Assembly: GCF_019090165.1 (NCBI RefSeq) | Contig: NZ_JAHRIB010000029.1 | Location: forward strand, 17,029-81,028 | Direction: 5' to 3' | From: Streptomyces sp. BV286 | GTDB lineage: Bacteria; Actinomycetota; Actinomycetes; Streptomycetales; Streptomycetaceae | DNA: 64,000 nucleotides | Part shown: positions 9,590 to 19,145 of the stretch, in pieces | How positions within the stretch are numbered: the first letter of the stretch is position 1 | Layout: the number at the start of each line of letters is the position of its first letter | Translations under genes and position numbers: made by a program | Notes under the pieces: generated by a model | Database searches by the model: none | Told to the model about the DNA's origin: nothing | What the model saw: the letters and a program-made list of their open reading frames with translations, nothing else

Positions 9590-10006
9590 TCAGGCCGCCG
9601 CGCAGTTCGGGCACACGCCGCGGTACGTCACCTCTACGTCCGAGACCGTGAAGCCGAAGCGCTCCGAGTCGGGGAGATCCGCCAGCGGATTGCCGCCCGG
9701 GTGCACGTCCTTGATCGCGCCGCACCGGGCGCAGACCAGGTGGTGGTGCGGCCGGTGGGCGTTCGGGTCGTACCGCTTCGCGCGCTTGTCCGTGGCGACT
9801 TCCAGCACCTCGCCGAGCGAGACCAGCTCACCCAGCGTGTTGTAGACGGTCGCCCGGGAGATCTCCGGAAGCTTCACGACGGCGCGCGCGTGCACCTCGT
9901 CGGCCGTCAGGTGCACGTGATCGCCTTCGAGGACCTCCGCCACGACACGCCGCTGCGCTGTCATACGCCAGCCGCGTTCGCGCAGTCGTCCCAACAGGTC
10001 ACTCAT
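9590..10006 (-). CDS. Fur-family peroxide/metal-responsive repressor (PerR-like)
   Basis: 138 residues with the Fur layout: an N-terminal winged helix (MTAQRRVVAEVL, ISRATVYNTLGELVSLGEV) and a C-terminal metal-binding/dimer domain with the HRPHHHLVCARCG motif. Two CxxC pairs (CARC and CPNC) form the structural zinc site typical of PerR-like members. Streptomyces have several Fur paralogues (FurA, CatR, Nur, Zur). I cannot tell which one this is, but the Cys4 site and the likely autoregulatory operator fit a PerR/CatR-type peroxide sensor. The ATG at 10006 (MSDLLGRL) is preferred to the longer frame, which would run through the operator. Confidence 0.85.
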   Translation of the reverse strand: MSDLLGRLRERGWRMTAQRRVVAEVLEGDHVHLTADEVHARAVVKLPEISRATVYNTLGELVSLGEVLEVATDKRAKRYDPNAHRPHHHLVCARCGAIKDVHPGGNPLADLPDSERFGFTVSDVEVTYRGVCPNCAAA

Positions 10007-10072
10007 GCGGCACAGCCTAACAGCAGCAGGACCAGAACCCGAACAGGTGTGACTTTGGAACATGGTTTGATT

Positions 10073-10090
10073 TGGACCTTGTCCATTGTA
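10073..10090 (-). promoter_or_regulatory. Probable autoregulatory operator and -10 box of the fur-type gene
   Basis: The palindrome TGGAC-ctt-GTCCA (10073-10085) lies directly downstream of TACAAT read on the minus strand (10090-10085). It therefore covers the expected transcription start of the Fur-family gene, the typical position for a repressor operator. The rest of the gap 10007-10323 holds a GGGCGGGCC direct repeat near 10120-10147 and a terminator. Confidence 0.6.
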
Positions 10091-10231
10091 GGATCAGGCT
10101 CGGCTCTGGCCCGGGAGGTCGGGCGGGCCGGGCGGGCCGGGCGGGTCGACGGAAGACCTCGGCAGGTGGCCGGAAGTCGCGGTCCAGGCACTGCGCGCGG
10201 CTGATGCCGGCACTGGAACGCCTGCCGTGGA

Positions 10232-10273
10232 GAGCGGGCCGGCTCCCCGTGTCCCGGGGGAGCCGGCCCGCTC
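10232..10273 (-). terminator. Terminator after the CBS-domain gene
   Basis: A perfect 17-bp stem (10232-10248 with 10257-10273) and an 8-nt loop, between the CBS gene and the fur-type gene, both on the minus strand. Confidence 0.85.
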
Positions 10274-10323
10274 GTCCTTCTGTCACGGTTCCCGGGCGCC
10301 GGTGCCGGTCCGCCGAAGTCCCC

Positions 10324-10716
10324 TCAGGCCGGGGCGGGCTGACGGAGCGGCGCCCAGCAGCGGATGATGTCGCGGACCGAGACGATGCCGACCGGCTCGC
10401 CGTGGTCGAGGACGATGAGATGACGGAATCCGCCGTGGGCCATGGCCGAAGCGGCCTCCTCCAGCGTCCAGGTCGGGGTGGCGAACACCACGTCGGTGGT
10501 CGTGTGGGCGTGGGCCCGCTCGGTGTCCGGGCTCTGGCCCAGGCCGACGGAGTTGAGGATGTCGCGCTCGGTGAGGATGCCGAGCGCGCTGTCGTCGGGG
10601 TCGAGGACCACGGCCGCGCCGATACGACGCGCGGACATCAGCGCGGCGGCCTTGCGAAGGGTGTGGGCGGGGCCGATGGTGAGGACCACCGTGCTCATGG
10701 CGTCGCGGACGAGCAT
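10324..10716 (-). CDS. Tandem CBS-domain protein
   Basis: 130 residues made of two CBS domains: LVRDAMSTVVLTIGPAHTL to LGILTERDILN, then DVVFATPTWTLEEAASAM to VGIVSVRDIIR. Paired CBS domains (a Bateman module) usually bind adenine nucleotides and regulate a partner enzyme or transporter; here the module stands alone. The ATG at 10716 is set by an AGGAGGTGG site 11 nt upstream; the GTG 12 bp earlier overlaps that site. Just upstream is a dyad (10736-10757) that may control this gene or end the hisN transcript. Confidence 0.85.
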   Translation of the reverse strand: MLVRDAMSTVVLTIGPAHTLRKAAALMSARRIGAAVVLDPDDSALGILTERDILNSVGLGQSPDTERAHAHTTTDVVFATPTWTLEEAASAMAHGGFRHLIVLDHGEPVGIVSVRDIIRCWAPLRQPAPA

Positions 10717-10735
10717 GGACGGAGCCACCTCCTAC

Positions 10736-10757
10736 GAATCCGCTAGTTAACGGATTC
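10736..10757. promoter_or_regulatory. Dyad upstream of the CBS gene
   Basis: GAATCCG (10736-10742) and CGGATTC (10751-10757) form a perfect inverted repeat around 8 AT-rich bases, followed by two copies of ACAAGT. It lies 20 bp before the CBS start codon. It could be an operator or the end of the hisN transcript. Confidence 0.45.
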
Positions 10758-10879
10758 ACAAGTTCACAAGTGGGGGGACTCTCAGAGTCGCAGGCGAAGA
10801 GAGGGTCAACAAGAGGGCGCGCGCGCACGGTTCGGGGCGCGCACCGCGTCGTCCGGAGCCTCTGGCGACTCCACGCACC

Positions 10880-11680
10880 TCAGTAGCGCTGGTTCAAGTA
10901 CCCCAGCAGCTCGTCGTGCAGGATGCCGTTCGACGCCGCCGCGTTGCCGCTGTGCGGGCCCGGGCGGCCGTCGAGGCCGGTGAAGGAGCCACCCGCCTCC
11001 GTCACCACGATCGCGGTCGCCGCCATGTCCCACAGGGAGAGCTCGGGCTCCGCGCAGATGTCGACCGAGCCCTCGGCGACCATCATGTACGGCCAGAAGT
11101 CGCCGTACGCGCGCGTGCGCCACACCTCGCGGGTCAGGTCCAGGAACCCGTCCAGCAGGCTGCGCTCCTCCCAGCCGCCCAGCGAGGAGTACGCGAAGGA
11201 GGCGTCCTGCATGCGGGAGACCTCGGAGACCTTCAGCCGGGACGCGGACGACAGGCTGCGGCCGGTGAACGCGCCGTGGCCCTTCGACGCCCACCAGCGG
11301 CGGCCGAGCGCGGGTGCGGAGACCACCCCGACGACCGGCTGGAAACCGCCCTCGCCCGCCTCCATCAGCGCGATCAGCGTGGCCCAGACGGGCACACCGC
11401 GGACGTAGTTCTTGGTGCCGTCGATCGGGTCGATCACCCAGCGGCGGGGGCCGGTGCCCTCGACGCCGTACTCCTCGCCGAGGATCGCGTCGCGTGGCCG
11501 TGCCCGCCCGAGGTGGCCGCGGATCAACTCCTCGGCGGCCTTGTCGGCCTCGCTCACCGGTGTCATGTCCGGCTTGGTCTCGACCTTGAGATCGAGCGCC
11601 TTGAACCGGTCCATCGTCGCGGCGTCGGCGGCGTCCGCCAGGACATGGGCGAGGCGCAGGTCATCGCGATAGTCGAGCAT
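10880..11680 (-). CDS. hisN: Histidinol-phosphatase, inositol-monophosphatase type
   Basis: 266 residues of the IMPase superfamily with all metal-binding motifs: [17 protein letters not shown] and [17 protein letters not shown]. In Streptomyces this protein type (SCO5208-like by memory) supplies the histidinol-phosphate phosphatase step of histidine synthesis, which other bacteria take from HisB. The substrate is inferred from that precedent and could also be another sugar phosphate. The ATG at 11680 lies 6 nt after a TACGGT -10 box, so the gene is probably leaderless. Confidence 0.82.
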   Translation of the reverse strand: MLDYRDDLRLAHVLADAADAATMDRFKALDLKVETKPDMTPVSEADKAAEELIRGHLGRARPRDAILGEEYGVEGTGPRRWVIDPIDGTKNYVRGVPVWATLIALMEAGEGGFQPVVGVVSAPALGRRWWASKGHGAFTGRSLSSASRLKVSEVSRMQDASFAYSSLGGWEERSLLDGFLDLTREVWRTRAYGDFWPYMMVAEGSVDICAEPELSLWDMAATAIVVTEAGGSFTGLDGRPGPHSGNAAASNGILHDELLGYLNQRY

Positions 11681-11914
11681 GAGCGAACCGTATCTTCCGG
11701 GTCGCTCCCCGGGAAACGGGGGGAGAGGCCGAGGTTGTACGGCGACCGCGGGCCGGTGCCTGCCGCCCGTGCCCCGTGGACCGGCGCCGCCCCGCGCCCG
11801 TGAAGGGGCGCACCGGGGTGCGGTCGCGCTCCTCGGTGATGCCGCGAACCCTTGACAGTGCCCCCGTCCGCGTCAACTCTGAAGCGCAGAGCCGATCGCC
11901 CCAGGGAGGCGACG

Positions 11915-12526
11915 ATGCCTGCAGCGCGGGAATCCCTGCTGGACGCCGCCTACACGGCGCTCGGACGCCGTCCGTGGTCCGCCGTGCGGATGGTCGACGT
12001 GGCCGCCGTGGCCGGGGTGTCCCGGCAGACCCTCTACAACGAGTTCGGGAGCAAGGAAGGCCTTGCCCGGGCGCTCGTACGACGGGAGGCCGACGCCTAT
12101 CTCGCGGGGGTGGAGCGGGCCCTGGTGAGCCGTGCGGAGCCCCGGGAGCGGTTGGCCGCGGCCGCAGAGTGGACGGCGTCCGCGGCCCGGGGCAACGCGC
12201 TGGTGCGGGCCATGCTCACGGGATGCTGGGGGGAGCGGCTGCCCTCGCCGACCCTGTCCGCCGTGCCGTCGTCCTCGGGGGTGCCGGCCCAGCGGCGGGC
12301 CGACGGGCCGCTGCCCTCGCCCGGGGACTTCGTGGCACTGGTGCGGGACCGGGCCGTCGCCTCACTGGCGGGGCCCGGGGGATCGAAGTCCGAGGCGGCG
12401 GAGCTGGCCCGCGCCTGCGAACTCGCGGTGCGGCTGGGGGTGTCGTGCGTGCTGGCCCCCGCCGGGGAGGGCGGCACGGCCGGGATGGTCCGGGACGCGC
12501 TCGCCACCGTGCGGTCCGTGGTCTGA
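11915..12526 (+). CDS. TetR/AcrR-family transcriptional regulator
   Basis: 203 residues. The N-terminal helix-turn-helix is clear (VRMVDVAAVAGVSRQTLYNEF, then GSKEGLARAL), and the C-terminal ligand domain is Ala/Arg/Leu-rich and not diagnostic. The ATG at 11915 follows a GGGAGG site by 7 nt. It is divergent from hisN and convergent with the SMR exporter gene 57 bp away, which makes that exporter one possible target. Confidence 0.85.
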   Translation: MPAARESLLDAAYTALGRRPWSAVRMVDVAAVAGVSRQTLYNEFGSKEGLARALVRREADAYLAGVERALVSRAEPRERLAAAAEWTASAARGNALVRAMLTGCWGERLPSPTLSAVPSSSGVPAQRRADGPLPSPGDFVALVRDRAVASLAGPGGSKSEAAELARACELAVRLGVSCVLAPAGEGGTAGMVRDALATVRSVV

Positions 12527-12583
12527 CGCGGCCGGGTGCGCGTGGCTACGGACCGGCCCCGTGCGGCCCGGTCCGGTGCGGAC

Positions 12584-12907
12584 CTACTGGGTCGAGCCCG
12601 ACAGCTGAAGGCCGATTACTCCTATGATCACCAGGGAGATCGAGACGATCTTCAGCGTGGACACCAGGTCGTCGAGGAAGATCATGCCGTAGATGGCGGT
12701 GCCCGCCGCCCCGATGCCCGTCCACACCGCGTAGGCGGGTCCCACGTCGAGCTTCTTCAGGGACAGGGTCAGAAGACCGAAGCTGCCCAGCGCGAAGATG
12801 CAGAAGGCCACCGTCGGCCAGAGTCTCGTGAAGCCGTGGGAGAGCTTGAGGCAGACGGCGAAACCCGTCTCCAGGAACCCCGCCACGACGACCAGCAGCC
12901 ACGCCAT
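12584..12907 (-). CDS. Small multidrug resistance (SMR) exporter, SugE/Gdx-like
   Basis: 107 residues with four predicted membrane helices. The first helix has the conserved proton- and substrate-binding glutamate in GFLETGFAVCLKLSHGF. The LKLSHGFTR segment resembles the SugE/Gdx branch, whose members export guanidinium, more than the EmrE branch. SMR proteins work as dual-topology dimers; only one SMR gene is present. The ATG at 12907 has a GGGAGGG site upstream. I looked for a guanidine riboswitch in the 120 bp upstream and did not find one. Confidence 0.85.
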   Translation of the reverse strand: MAWLLVVVAGFLETGFAVCLKLSHGFTRLWPTVAFCIFALGSFGLLTLSLKKLDVGPAYAVWTGIGAAGTAIYGMIFLDDLVSTLKIVSISLVIIGVIGLQLSGSTQ

Positions 12908-13030
12908 GTGATGCCCTCCCACGCTCCGTGACCGCTTCGTATCGCTTGCGTCCCGCTTGGTGCGATTATGCCTTTACCGTCGCAGCGGGGGCGCAAACAA
13001 CACCGAGGTCACGCGACGATCAGGCGCCGG

Positions 13031-14041
13031 TCAGTCACCCTCGCGGCGCTCGCGCGTGGAGAGCAGCCGGCGCAGCGAGTAGAGGCGGGCCGGATCCGCG
13101 TGACCCTGCGCCACCCACTCGTCCAGCGCGCAGTCCTGCTCGTCGTGACTGCACGCGCGCGGACAGCCCTCCGTGCCGGGCTCCAGATCGGGGAACGCCT
13201 TGATGACCCGCGACGGGTCCACATGGTGCAGCCCGAAGGAGCGGACACCCGGAGTGTCGACGACCCAGCCGTCGTTGTCGGGCAGCGGGATCGCGCGCGC
13301 CGACGTCGTCGTGTGCCGGCCGCGGCCGGTGACCGCGTTGACCACACCCGTCGACCGCCGTCGCTCACGCGACACGAGCGCGTTGACCAGCGTCGTCTTG
13401 CCGACACCGGAGTGCCCCACGAACGCCGTGATCTTGCCGTCCAGCAGCTTGTGCACGCGGTCCAGCGCCTCGCCGCTCTCCAGCTCCTCGCGGCTCGTCA
13501 CGACGTACGGGACGCCCAGTGCCCCGTACAGCTCCAGCAGTTCGTCGGGCGGGGCCAGGTCCGACTTCGTCAGGACCAGCAGGGGATCCAGGCCGCCGTC
13601 GTACGCGGCCACCAGGCAGCGGTCGATGAGGCGCGGCCGGGGCTCGGGGTCCGCGAGGGCGGTGACGACGGCCAGCTGGTCGGCGTTGGCGACGACGACC
13701 CGCTCGTACGGATCGTCGTCGTCGGCCGTGCGGCGCAGGACCGACGTGCGCGGCTCGATGCGGACGATGCGGGCCAGGGTGTCCTTCTCGCCGGACAGGT
13801 CGCCGACGATGGCCACCCGGTCGCCGACGACCGCGGCCTTGCGGCCCAGCTCGCGGGCCTTCATCGCCATGACGACCCTGTCGTCCACCAGGCAGGTCAG
13901 GCGGCCCCGGTCGACGGTGAGGACCATGCCCAGGGCCGCCTCCTCGTGCTTGGGGCGGATGTTCGTACGGGGACGGTTGCCCTTGCGGTTCGGGCGGTGG
14001 CGGATGTCGTCCTCGTCGGTGTTCTTGCTGTATCGGCGCAT
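13031..14041 (-). CDS. rsgA: Ribosome small subunit-dependent GTPase RsgA
   Basis: 336 residues: an N-terminal OB fold after a basic extension, a circularly permuted GTPase domain with G4 (LTKSDL) before G1 (GHSGVGKTTL) and G3 (DTPG), and a C-terminal zinc finger (CPRACSHDEQDC). RsgA binds the 30S subunit late in its maturation. It lies 16 bp downstream of aroA and is probably cotranscribed with it, an arrangement I recall as conserved in Streptomyces. Confidence 0.93.
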   Translation of the reverse strand: MRRYSKNTDEDDIRHRPNRKGNRPRTNIRPKHEEAALGMVLTVDRGRLTCLVDDRVVMAMKARELGRKAAVVGDRVAIVGDLSGEKDTLARIVRIEPRTSVLRRTADDDDPYERVVVANADQLAVVTALADPEPRPRLIDRCLVAAYDGGLDPLLVLTKSDLAPPDELLELYGALGVPYVVTSREELESGEALDRVHKLLDGKITAFVGHSGVGKTTLVNALVSRERRRSTGVVNAVTGRGRHTTTSARAIPLPDNDGWVVDTPGVRSFGLHHVDPSRVIKAFPDLEPGTEGCPRACSHDEQDCALDEWVAQGHADPARLYSLRRLLSTRERREGD

Positions 14042-14057
14042 GATCCTGGTCCGCCCG

Positions 14058-15374
14058 TCAGTTCCCGAGCATTCCGGCCCACAGGTCGGGGAAGTCCGGC
14101 AGCGTCTTCGCCGTCGTCGCCACGTTCTCGATCCGTACGCCCTCCACCGCGAGGCCGATGATCGCGCCGGCCGTGGCCATGCGGTGGTCGTCGTACGTGT
14201 GGAAGGTCCCGCCGTGCAGCGGGCGCGGCCGGATGTGGAGGCCGTCGGCGGTCTCGGTGACGTCGCCGCCCAGTTCGTTGATCTCCTTGGTGAGCGCGGC
14301 CAGCCGGTCCGTCTCGTGCAGTCGCAGGTGCGCCACGCCCCGCAGGGTGGAGGGGGAGTCGGCGAGGGCCGCGACCGCCGCGATGCCGGGGGTCAGCTCG
14401 CCGACCTCGCCCAGGTCCACGTCGAGGCCGTGGATCGAGCCCGAGCCGGTGAACTCCAGGCCCCGGTCGGTCAGTTCGCAGGATCCGCCCATCTCGGTGA
14501 AGATCTCACGCAGCCTGTCGCCGGGCTGGGTGGTGCGGGCCGGCCAGTCGGGGATCACGACCCTGCCGCCGGTGACCAGGGCGGCCGCCAGGAACGGCTG
14601 GGCGTTCGACAGGTCCGGCTCGACCGTCAGGTCACGGCCGAGGAGCGCGCCCGGCGTGACCCGCCAGACGTTCGGTTCGCCGCCCGACTCCGGGGTGTCC
14701 ACCTGGGCGCCGACCGACCGCAGCATGTCGACGGTCATCCGGATGTGCGGCATGGAGGGGAGTGTCGAGCCCGTGTGCCGGACCTCGACGCCCTGGTTGA
14801 AGCGCGGGCCGGACAGCAGCAGCGCCGACACGAACTGCGAGGACGAGGAGGCGTCGATCGCCACCGGGCCGCCCTCCAGCGCCCCGCCGCCGTGCACGGT
14901 CAGCGGCAGCGCGCCGCGGCTGTCGTCGTCGATCCGGGCGCCGAGGGCGCGCAGGGCGTCGATCACACCGTTCAGCGGGCGCTCGTACGAACGCGGGTCG
15001 CCGTCGAAGCGGATGGGCCCGTCGGCGAGGGCGGCGACCGGGGGGAGGAAACGCATCACCGTGCCGGCGTTGCCCACGTCGACGGTGGCCGGGCCGCGCA
15101 GACCCGAGGGGATGACGCGCCATGCCTCGCCGGAGCCGTCGGGACCCACGCCCTCCTCGATGCCCACGCCCATCTCGCGCAGGGCACCGGCCATCAGGAG
15201 GGTGTCGCGGGAGCGCAGCGGGCGGCGCAGCCAGCCGGGCTCGGCCGCCAGGGCGGCGAGGACGAGCGCGCGGTTGGTGACCGACTTGGACCCGGGCACG
15301 TGGACCGTCGCGTCGACGGTTCCGCTCGCGTGCGGGGCGGGCCAGAGGGCGGTGTGTGCGGGGTTAACGGGCAT
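14058..15374 (-). CDS. aroA: 3-phosphoshikimate 1-carboxyvinyltransferase (EPSP synthase)
   Basis: 438 residues, the normal length. It catalyses the sixth shikimate-pathway step, joining PEP to shikimate-3-phosphate. Visible motifs are [15 protein letters not shown] near the N-terminus (PEP/S3P site), [13 protein letters not shown] in the first domain, [14 protein letters not shown], and the C-terminal [12 protein letters not shown] and [11 protein letters not shown]. The ATG at 15374 is preceded by TAAAGT exactly 6 nt upstream, so it is probably leaderless. rsgA follows after 16 bp. Confidence 0.95.
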   Translation of the reverse strand: MPVNPAHTALWPAPHASGTVDATVHVPGSKSVTNRALVLAALAAEPGWLRRPLRSRDTLLMAGALREMGVGIEEGVGPDGSGEAWRVIPSGLRGPATVDVGNAGTVMRFLPPVAALADGPIRFDGDPRSYERPLNGVIDALRALGARIDDDSRGALPLTVHGGGALEGGPVAIDASSSSQFVSALLLSGPRFNQGVEVRHTGSTLPSMPHIRMTVDMLRSVGAQVDTPESGGEPNVWRVTPGALLGRDLTVEPDLSNAQPFLAAALVTGGRVVIPDWPARTTQPGDRLREIFTEMGGSCELTDRGLEFTGSGSIHGLDVDLGEVGELTPGIAAVAALADSPSTLRGVAHLRLHETDRLAALTKEINELGGDVTETADGLHIRPRPLHGGTFHTYDDHRMATAGAIIGLAVEGVRIENVATTAKTLPDFPDLWAGMLGN

Positions 15375-15532
15375 GCCCTCACTTTAGTGGTCCGGCACTG
15401 GCCGGGATCTTGATCGAATCCGGTGAAACCGTGCTGCGGGGCGCGCCCGAGTGCTCGGCGGGAGGGACGACCGGGCGGCTGCGGTGCGTGGGCGTGCGCC
15501 CGCCCGGTTCGCGCGCCTGCGAGCGGCGCGGC

Positions 15533-16255
15533 TCACAGCGCCAGCAGCCACCTGCCGCCGCCTATCAGGGAGCACAGTGACACCGCGTGGAACAGGAAGA
15601 ACCACATGCCCGCGGGGACATGCGTCAGACGGGACAGCTGGTCGGCGTCCGAGTCGCCCGCCCCGCCCCGGCTGCGCTTGGCCTGGAGCTCGAAGGCCGG
15701 ACGGACTCCGCCGAGGAGGAGGAACCAGACGACGGCGTACGCGAACGCCGCCTGCACCTGAGGGCCGGCCAGCCAGGACACCACCACGAACGTGCCGCCG
15801 GTGAGCAGGACCGTGAGCGCGCCGTACGCGTTGCGGATCATCACCAGCATCGCCACGAGCAGCAGTGTGGCCAGCCACAGCAGGGCGGTGATGTGGCCGG
15901 CGGCCAGCATCGCGGCGCCGCCCAGACCGAGCAGCGGCGGAGCGGTGTAGCCCGACGCGGCCGTGAGGATCATGCCGAGGCCGGTCGGCTTGCCGCGGCT
16001 GACCGTGAGGCCGCTGGTGTCGGAGTGCAGCCGGATGCCGCTGAGGCTGCGGCCGGTGAGCAGTGCGACCAGACCGTGGCCGCCCTCGTGGGCGATGGTG
16101 ATGGCGTTGCGCGAGAGCCGCCAGAGCGGGTGCGGGACGACCACGGCCAGCGCGGCGGCCAGCGTGACGACGACGACCCAGGTGTCGGGGTCGGGCTGGC
16201 TCCCGAAGACCTCGTCCCAGAGGGTGGCCAACGAGGTGGCCGCGGTGCTGTCCAT
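15533..16255 (-). CDS. M50-type membrane metalloprotease
   Basis: 240 residues with about six hydrophobic segments. A zinc-protease HExxH motif (H56-E57-G-G-H60) lies in or near the second membrane segment, as expected for intramembrane site-2-type proteases. The GRSLSGIRLHSDTSGLT region after it resembles the M50B family. Substrate unknown; such enzymes often cut membrane-bound anti-sigma factors or signal-peptide remnants. It is divergent from the SRAP gene with only 49 bp between the starts. Confidence 0.8.
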   Translation of the reverse strand: MDSTAATSLATLWDEVFGSQPDPDTWVVVVTLAAALAVVVPHPLWRLSRNAITIAHEGGHGLVALLTGRSLSGIRLHSDTSGLTVSRGKPTGLGMILTAASGYTAPPLLGLGGAAMLAAGHITALLWLATLLLVAMLVMIRNAYGALTVLLTGGTFVVVSWLAGPQVQAAFAYAVVWFLLLGGVRPAFELQAKRSRGGAGDSDADQLSRLTHVPAGMWFFLFHAVSLCSLIGGGRWLLAL

Positions 16256-16304
16256 TGTTGCGTGGGCTCCCTAGGGGCATATGGAATCTGGCAGTGTGGC
16301 ACGT

Positions 16305-17120
16305 ATGTGCGGACGGTATGCAGCGAGTCGTGGACCCGAGGATCTCGCAGGAATCTTTGAGATCGAGAAGTGGGAGCCGGAGGAGACTCTGGACCCCGAT
16401 TTCAACGTGGCTCCGACCAAGGAGGTCTACGCGGTCCTGGACCGCCCTGTTAAGGACGCGGAGGACCCCGGGCCGGTTCGGCAGCTGCGCCGGCTCAAGT
16501 GGGGGCTGATCCCCTCCTGGTCGAAGACACCCGAGGGCGGCGCCCGGATGATCAACGCCCGCGCCGAGACCGTCCACGAGAAGCCCTCCTTCCGGCGGGC
16601 CTTCACCTCCCGGCGCTGCGTCATCCCCGCCGACGGCTACTACGAGTGGGTGACCGGCACCGGCGAGCGGGACCTGGAGGTCGAGGGCAAGAAGAAGAGG
16701 CCCCGCAAGCAGCCGTACTTCGTGCTCCCCGCCGACGGATCGGTCTTCGCGATGGCCGGACTGTACGAGTTCTGGCGGGACAGGACGCTGCCCGACGACC
16801 ACCCGAGGTCCTGGTGGGTGACGTGCTCCGTCATCACCACGGAGGCGGAGACAGCCCCGCTCGCGGTCGCCCCGCAGGAGGGCCCGCGCACCCTCGCGGA
16901 CATCCACCCGCGGATGCCGCTCATGCTCACCCCGGACCGCTGGGACGCCTGGCTCGACCCCTCCCGCACGGACGTCGAGGACCTGCGTGCCCTGCTCGCG
17001 CCGCCGCCGGAGGGCCTGATGCGGGCCTATCCCGTCTCCACGGCGGTGAGCAACGTCCGCAACAACGGCCCGGAGCTGCTGAAGGAGCTGGAGGGGCCCG
17101 AGGAGGGCACACTCTTCTGA
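16305..17120 (+). CDS. SOS response-associated peptidase, HMCES/YedK type (SRAP)
   Basis: 271 residues. SRAP proteins form a thiazolidine crosslink with abasic sites in single-stranded DNA through Cys2. The start at 16305 leaves MCGRYA at the N-terminus, which places the catalytic cysteine at position 2 after Met removal; the upstream ATG at 16281 would bury it and is rejected. Other conserved parts are INARAETVHEKPSFR, RRCVIPADGYYEW and the DIHPRMPLML histidine. It is followed after 1 bp by a hydrolase gene that is probably cotranscribed. Confidence 0.92.
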   Translation: MCGRYAASRGPEDLAGIFEIEKWEPEETLDPDFNVAPTKEVYAVLDRPVKDAEDPGPVRQLRRLKWGLIPSWSKTPEGGARMINARAETVHEKPSFRRAFTSRRCVIPADGYYEWVTGTGERDLEVEGKKKRPRKQPYFVLPADGSVFAMAGLYEFWRDRTLPDDHPRSWWVTCSVITTEAETAPLAVAPQEGPRTLADIHPRMPLMLTPDRWDAWLDPSRTDVEDLRALLAPPPEGLMRAYPVSTAVSNVRNNGPELLKELEGPEEGTLF

Positions 17121-17121
17121 T

Positions 17122-17766
17122 GTGACGCATGTGACGGAGATCATCGAAACGGTCGACACCGACGCGGGGACGGCCCGCGTCACCTGGCACCGGGCGAAGA
17201 AGGCGCGGCTGGTGCTCGCCGTCAGCCACGGAGCCGGGGGCGGGATCGAGGCACGCGACCTCCGGGCCCTCGCCGCCGCCCTGCCCGGCCACGGCGTGAC
17301 CGTGGCCCTCGTGGAACAGCCCTGGCGGGTGGCGGGCAAGAAGCTGGCGCCCGCCCCGAAGACGCTGGACGCGGGGTGGCGGGGCCTGTGGCCCCTGGTC
17401 GCGAAGCCCGGGCTCCCCGTCGTCGCCGGCGGACGCAGCGCCGGGGCCCGGGTCGCCTGCCGTACGGCCGCCGAACTGGGCGCCCACGCCGTCCTCGCGC
17501 TCAGCTTCCCCCTGCACCCGCCGGGCAGGCCGGAGAAGTCCCGCGCCGGTGAGCTGCTGGGAGCGGGGGTGCCCACGCTCGTCGTCCAGGGCGGCAACGA
17601 CCCGTTCGGCAGACCCGAGGAGTTCCCGGAGGGCTCGTACGAGCTCGTGGAGGTGCCTTACGGCGATCACGGGTTCGCCGTCCCGAAGCGTGCCCCGGTC
17701 GATCAGGACCAGGCCCTGCGGACCGTCACGGACGGTGTCCTGCTGTGGACCTCGTCACTCGGGTGA
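17122..17766 (+). CDS. Alpha/beta hydrolase, KANL3/Tex30-like
   Basis: 214 residues with a compact alpha/beta-hydrolase fold: LAVSHGAGGG oxyanion strand, nucleophile elbow GGRSAGARVA, acid loop VVQGGNDPFG and catalytic histidine in YGDHGFAV. All three members of the Ser-Asp-His triad are visible. Substrate unknown; the family is often annotated as a dienelactone-hydrolase-like protein. The GTG at 17122 begins one base after the SRAP stop codon, which suggests translational coupling. Confidence 0.82.
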   Translation: MTHVTEIIETVDTDAGTARVTWHRAKKARLVLAVSHGAGGGIEARDLRALAAALPGHGVTVALVEQPWRVAGKKLAPAPKTLDAGWRGLWPLVAKPGLPVVAGGRSAGARVACRTAAELGAHAVLALSFPLHPPGRPEKSRAGELLGAGVPTLVVQGGNDPFGRPEEFPEGSYELVEVPYGDHGFAVPKRAPVDQDQALRTVTDGVLLWTSSLG

Positions 17767-17770
17767 CCCC

Positions 17771-17797
17771 GGGAATGCCGAGCCCCGGAGCACTGTT
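17771..17797 (+). promoter_or_regulatory. SigR-type promoter upstream of sigR
   Basis: GGGAAT (17771-17776), exactly 18 bp, then GTT (17795-17797). This matches the known SigR consensus GGGAAT-N18-GTT completely and corresponds to the autoregulated sigR promoter p2 of S. coelicolor. The transcript would start near 17804 and include the upstream ATG at 17857. Confidence 0.88.
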
Positions 17798-17856
17798 GTG
17801 CGGATCAGACAGCACGGAGCGTGCTGTGAGAAGTCGTACGAGAGGAAGTCCGCCGC

Positions 17857-18042
17857 ATGGGTTCGACCATCTGCCCGAGCCGTAGCAGCAGCGCTGACCT
17901 GGAGTGGTCCGTGCTGTCCGCGGCGAAGACCGCGCCTGTTCGGGCGGCGGGCGGACCGGATCGGCAAGCCGCCGTGACCGCCGGTCGTCTATTCTCCGAT
18001 TCAGGTGGGACCGGTTTCGGCCCCGCCCAGACTCTGGAGGAG
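17857..18042 (+). other. sigR: In-frame upstream extension for a long SigR isoform
   Basis: An ATG at 17857, with an AGAGGAAG ribosome site about 10 nt upstream, opens 62 codons that run without a stop into sigR at 18043. In S. coelicolor a longer, unstable SigR' made from the stress-induced transcript has a 55-residue extension. Here the extension would be slightly longer. A TATTCT box near 17990 could serve the constitutive promoter that makes only the short form. Confidence 0.65.
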
Positions 18043-18719
<677 letters not shown>

Positions 18720-18723
<4 letters not shown>

Positions 18724-19037
18724 GCTGCGGAGAGCCGCACGAGACGGACTGCAGTGAAGTACTCGATCATCTCTACGAGTTCCTCGACCACGAGATGCCC
18801 GACGCGGACTGCACGAAGTTCGAGGTGCACTTCGAGGAGTGCTCCCCGTGCCTTGAGAAGTACGGCCTGGAGCAGGCCGTGAAGAAGCTGGTCAAGCGGT
18901 GCTGCGGTCAGGACGACGTGCCGACCGACCTGCGGTCGAAGGTCATGGGCCGCATCGAGCTGATCCGCTCCGGGCAGGCCGTGCCCGAGCATGAGATCAC
19001 GGCCACCGACGTCCGCGGCGCAGCCGCCGAAGGCTGA
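18720..19037 (+). CDS. rsrA: Redox-sensing zinc anti-sigma factor RsrA
   Basis: 105 residues with the exact cysteine map of S. coelicolor RsrA: C3, C11, C31, H37, C41, C44, C61 and C62. C11, H37, C41 and C44 are the zinc and redox-switch residues of the ZAS (zinc anti-sigma) family; the H37-x3-C41-x2-C44 motif reads HFEECSPC. Oxidation forms a disulfide, ejects zinc and frees SigR. It overlaps sigR by 4 bp and is followed by a stem-loop. Confidence 0.95.
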
Positions 19038-19050
19038 CGACTCCCGCCCG

Positions 19051-19077
19051 CCCGACGGTCGGTGACGATCCGTCGGG
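19051..19077 (+). terminator. Stem-loop after rsrA
   Basis: CCCGACGG (19051-19058) pairs with CCGTCGGG (19070-19077) across an 11-nt loop, 14 bp after the rsrA stop. Confidence 0.55.
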
Positions 19078-19145
19078 TGGCCGGTCGAGAGCCGCGTGTC
19101 CCGACGCCGGACCGGTCGCACCCGGTCCGGCTCGTGGGATCGGCG

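Noticed and set aside
12908..13030. Possible guanidine riboswitch upstream of the SugE/Gdx-like SMR gene
   Set aside because: ACGA and ACGG occur, but neither sits in the loop of a convincing stem, and the conserved blocks of guanidine classes I and III are absent.
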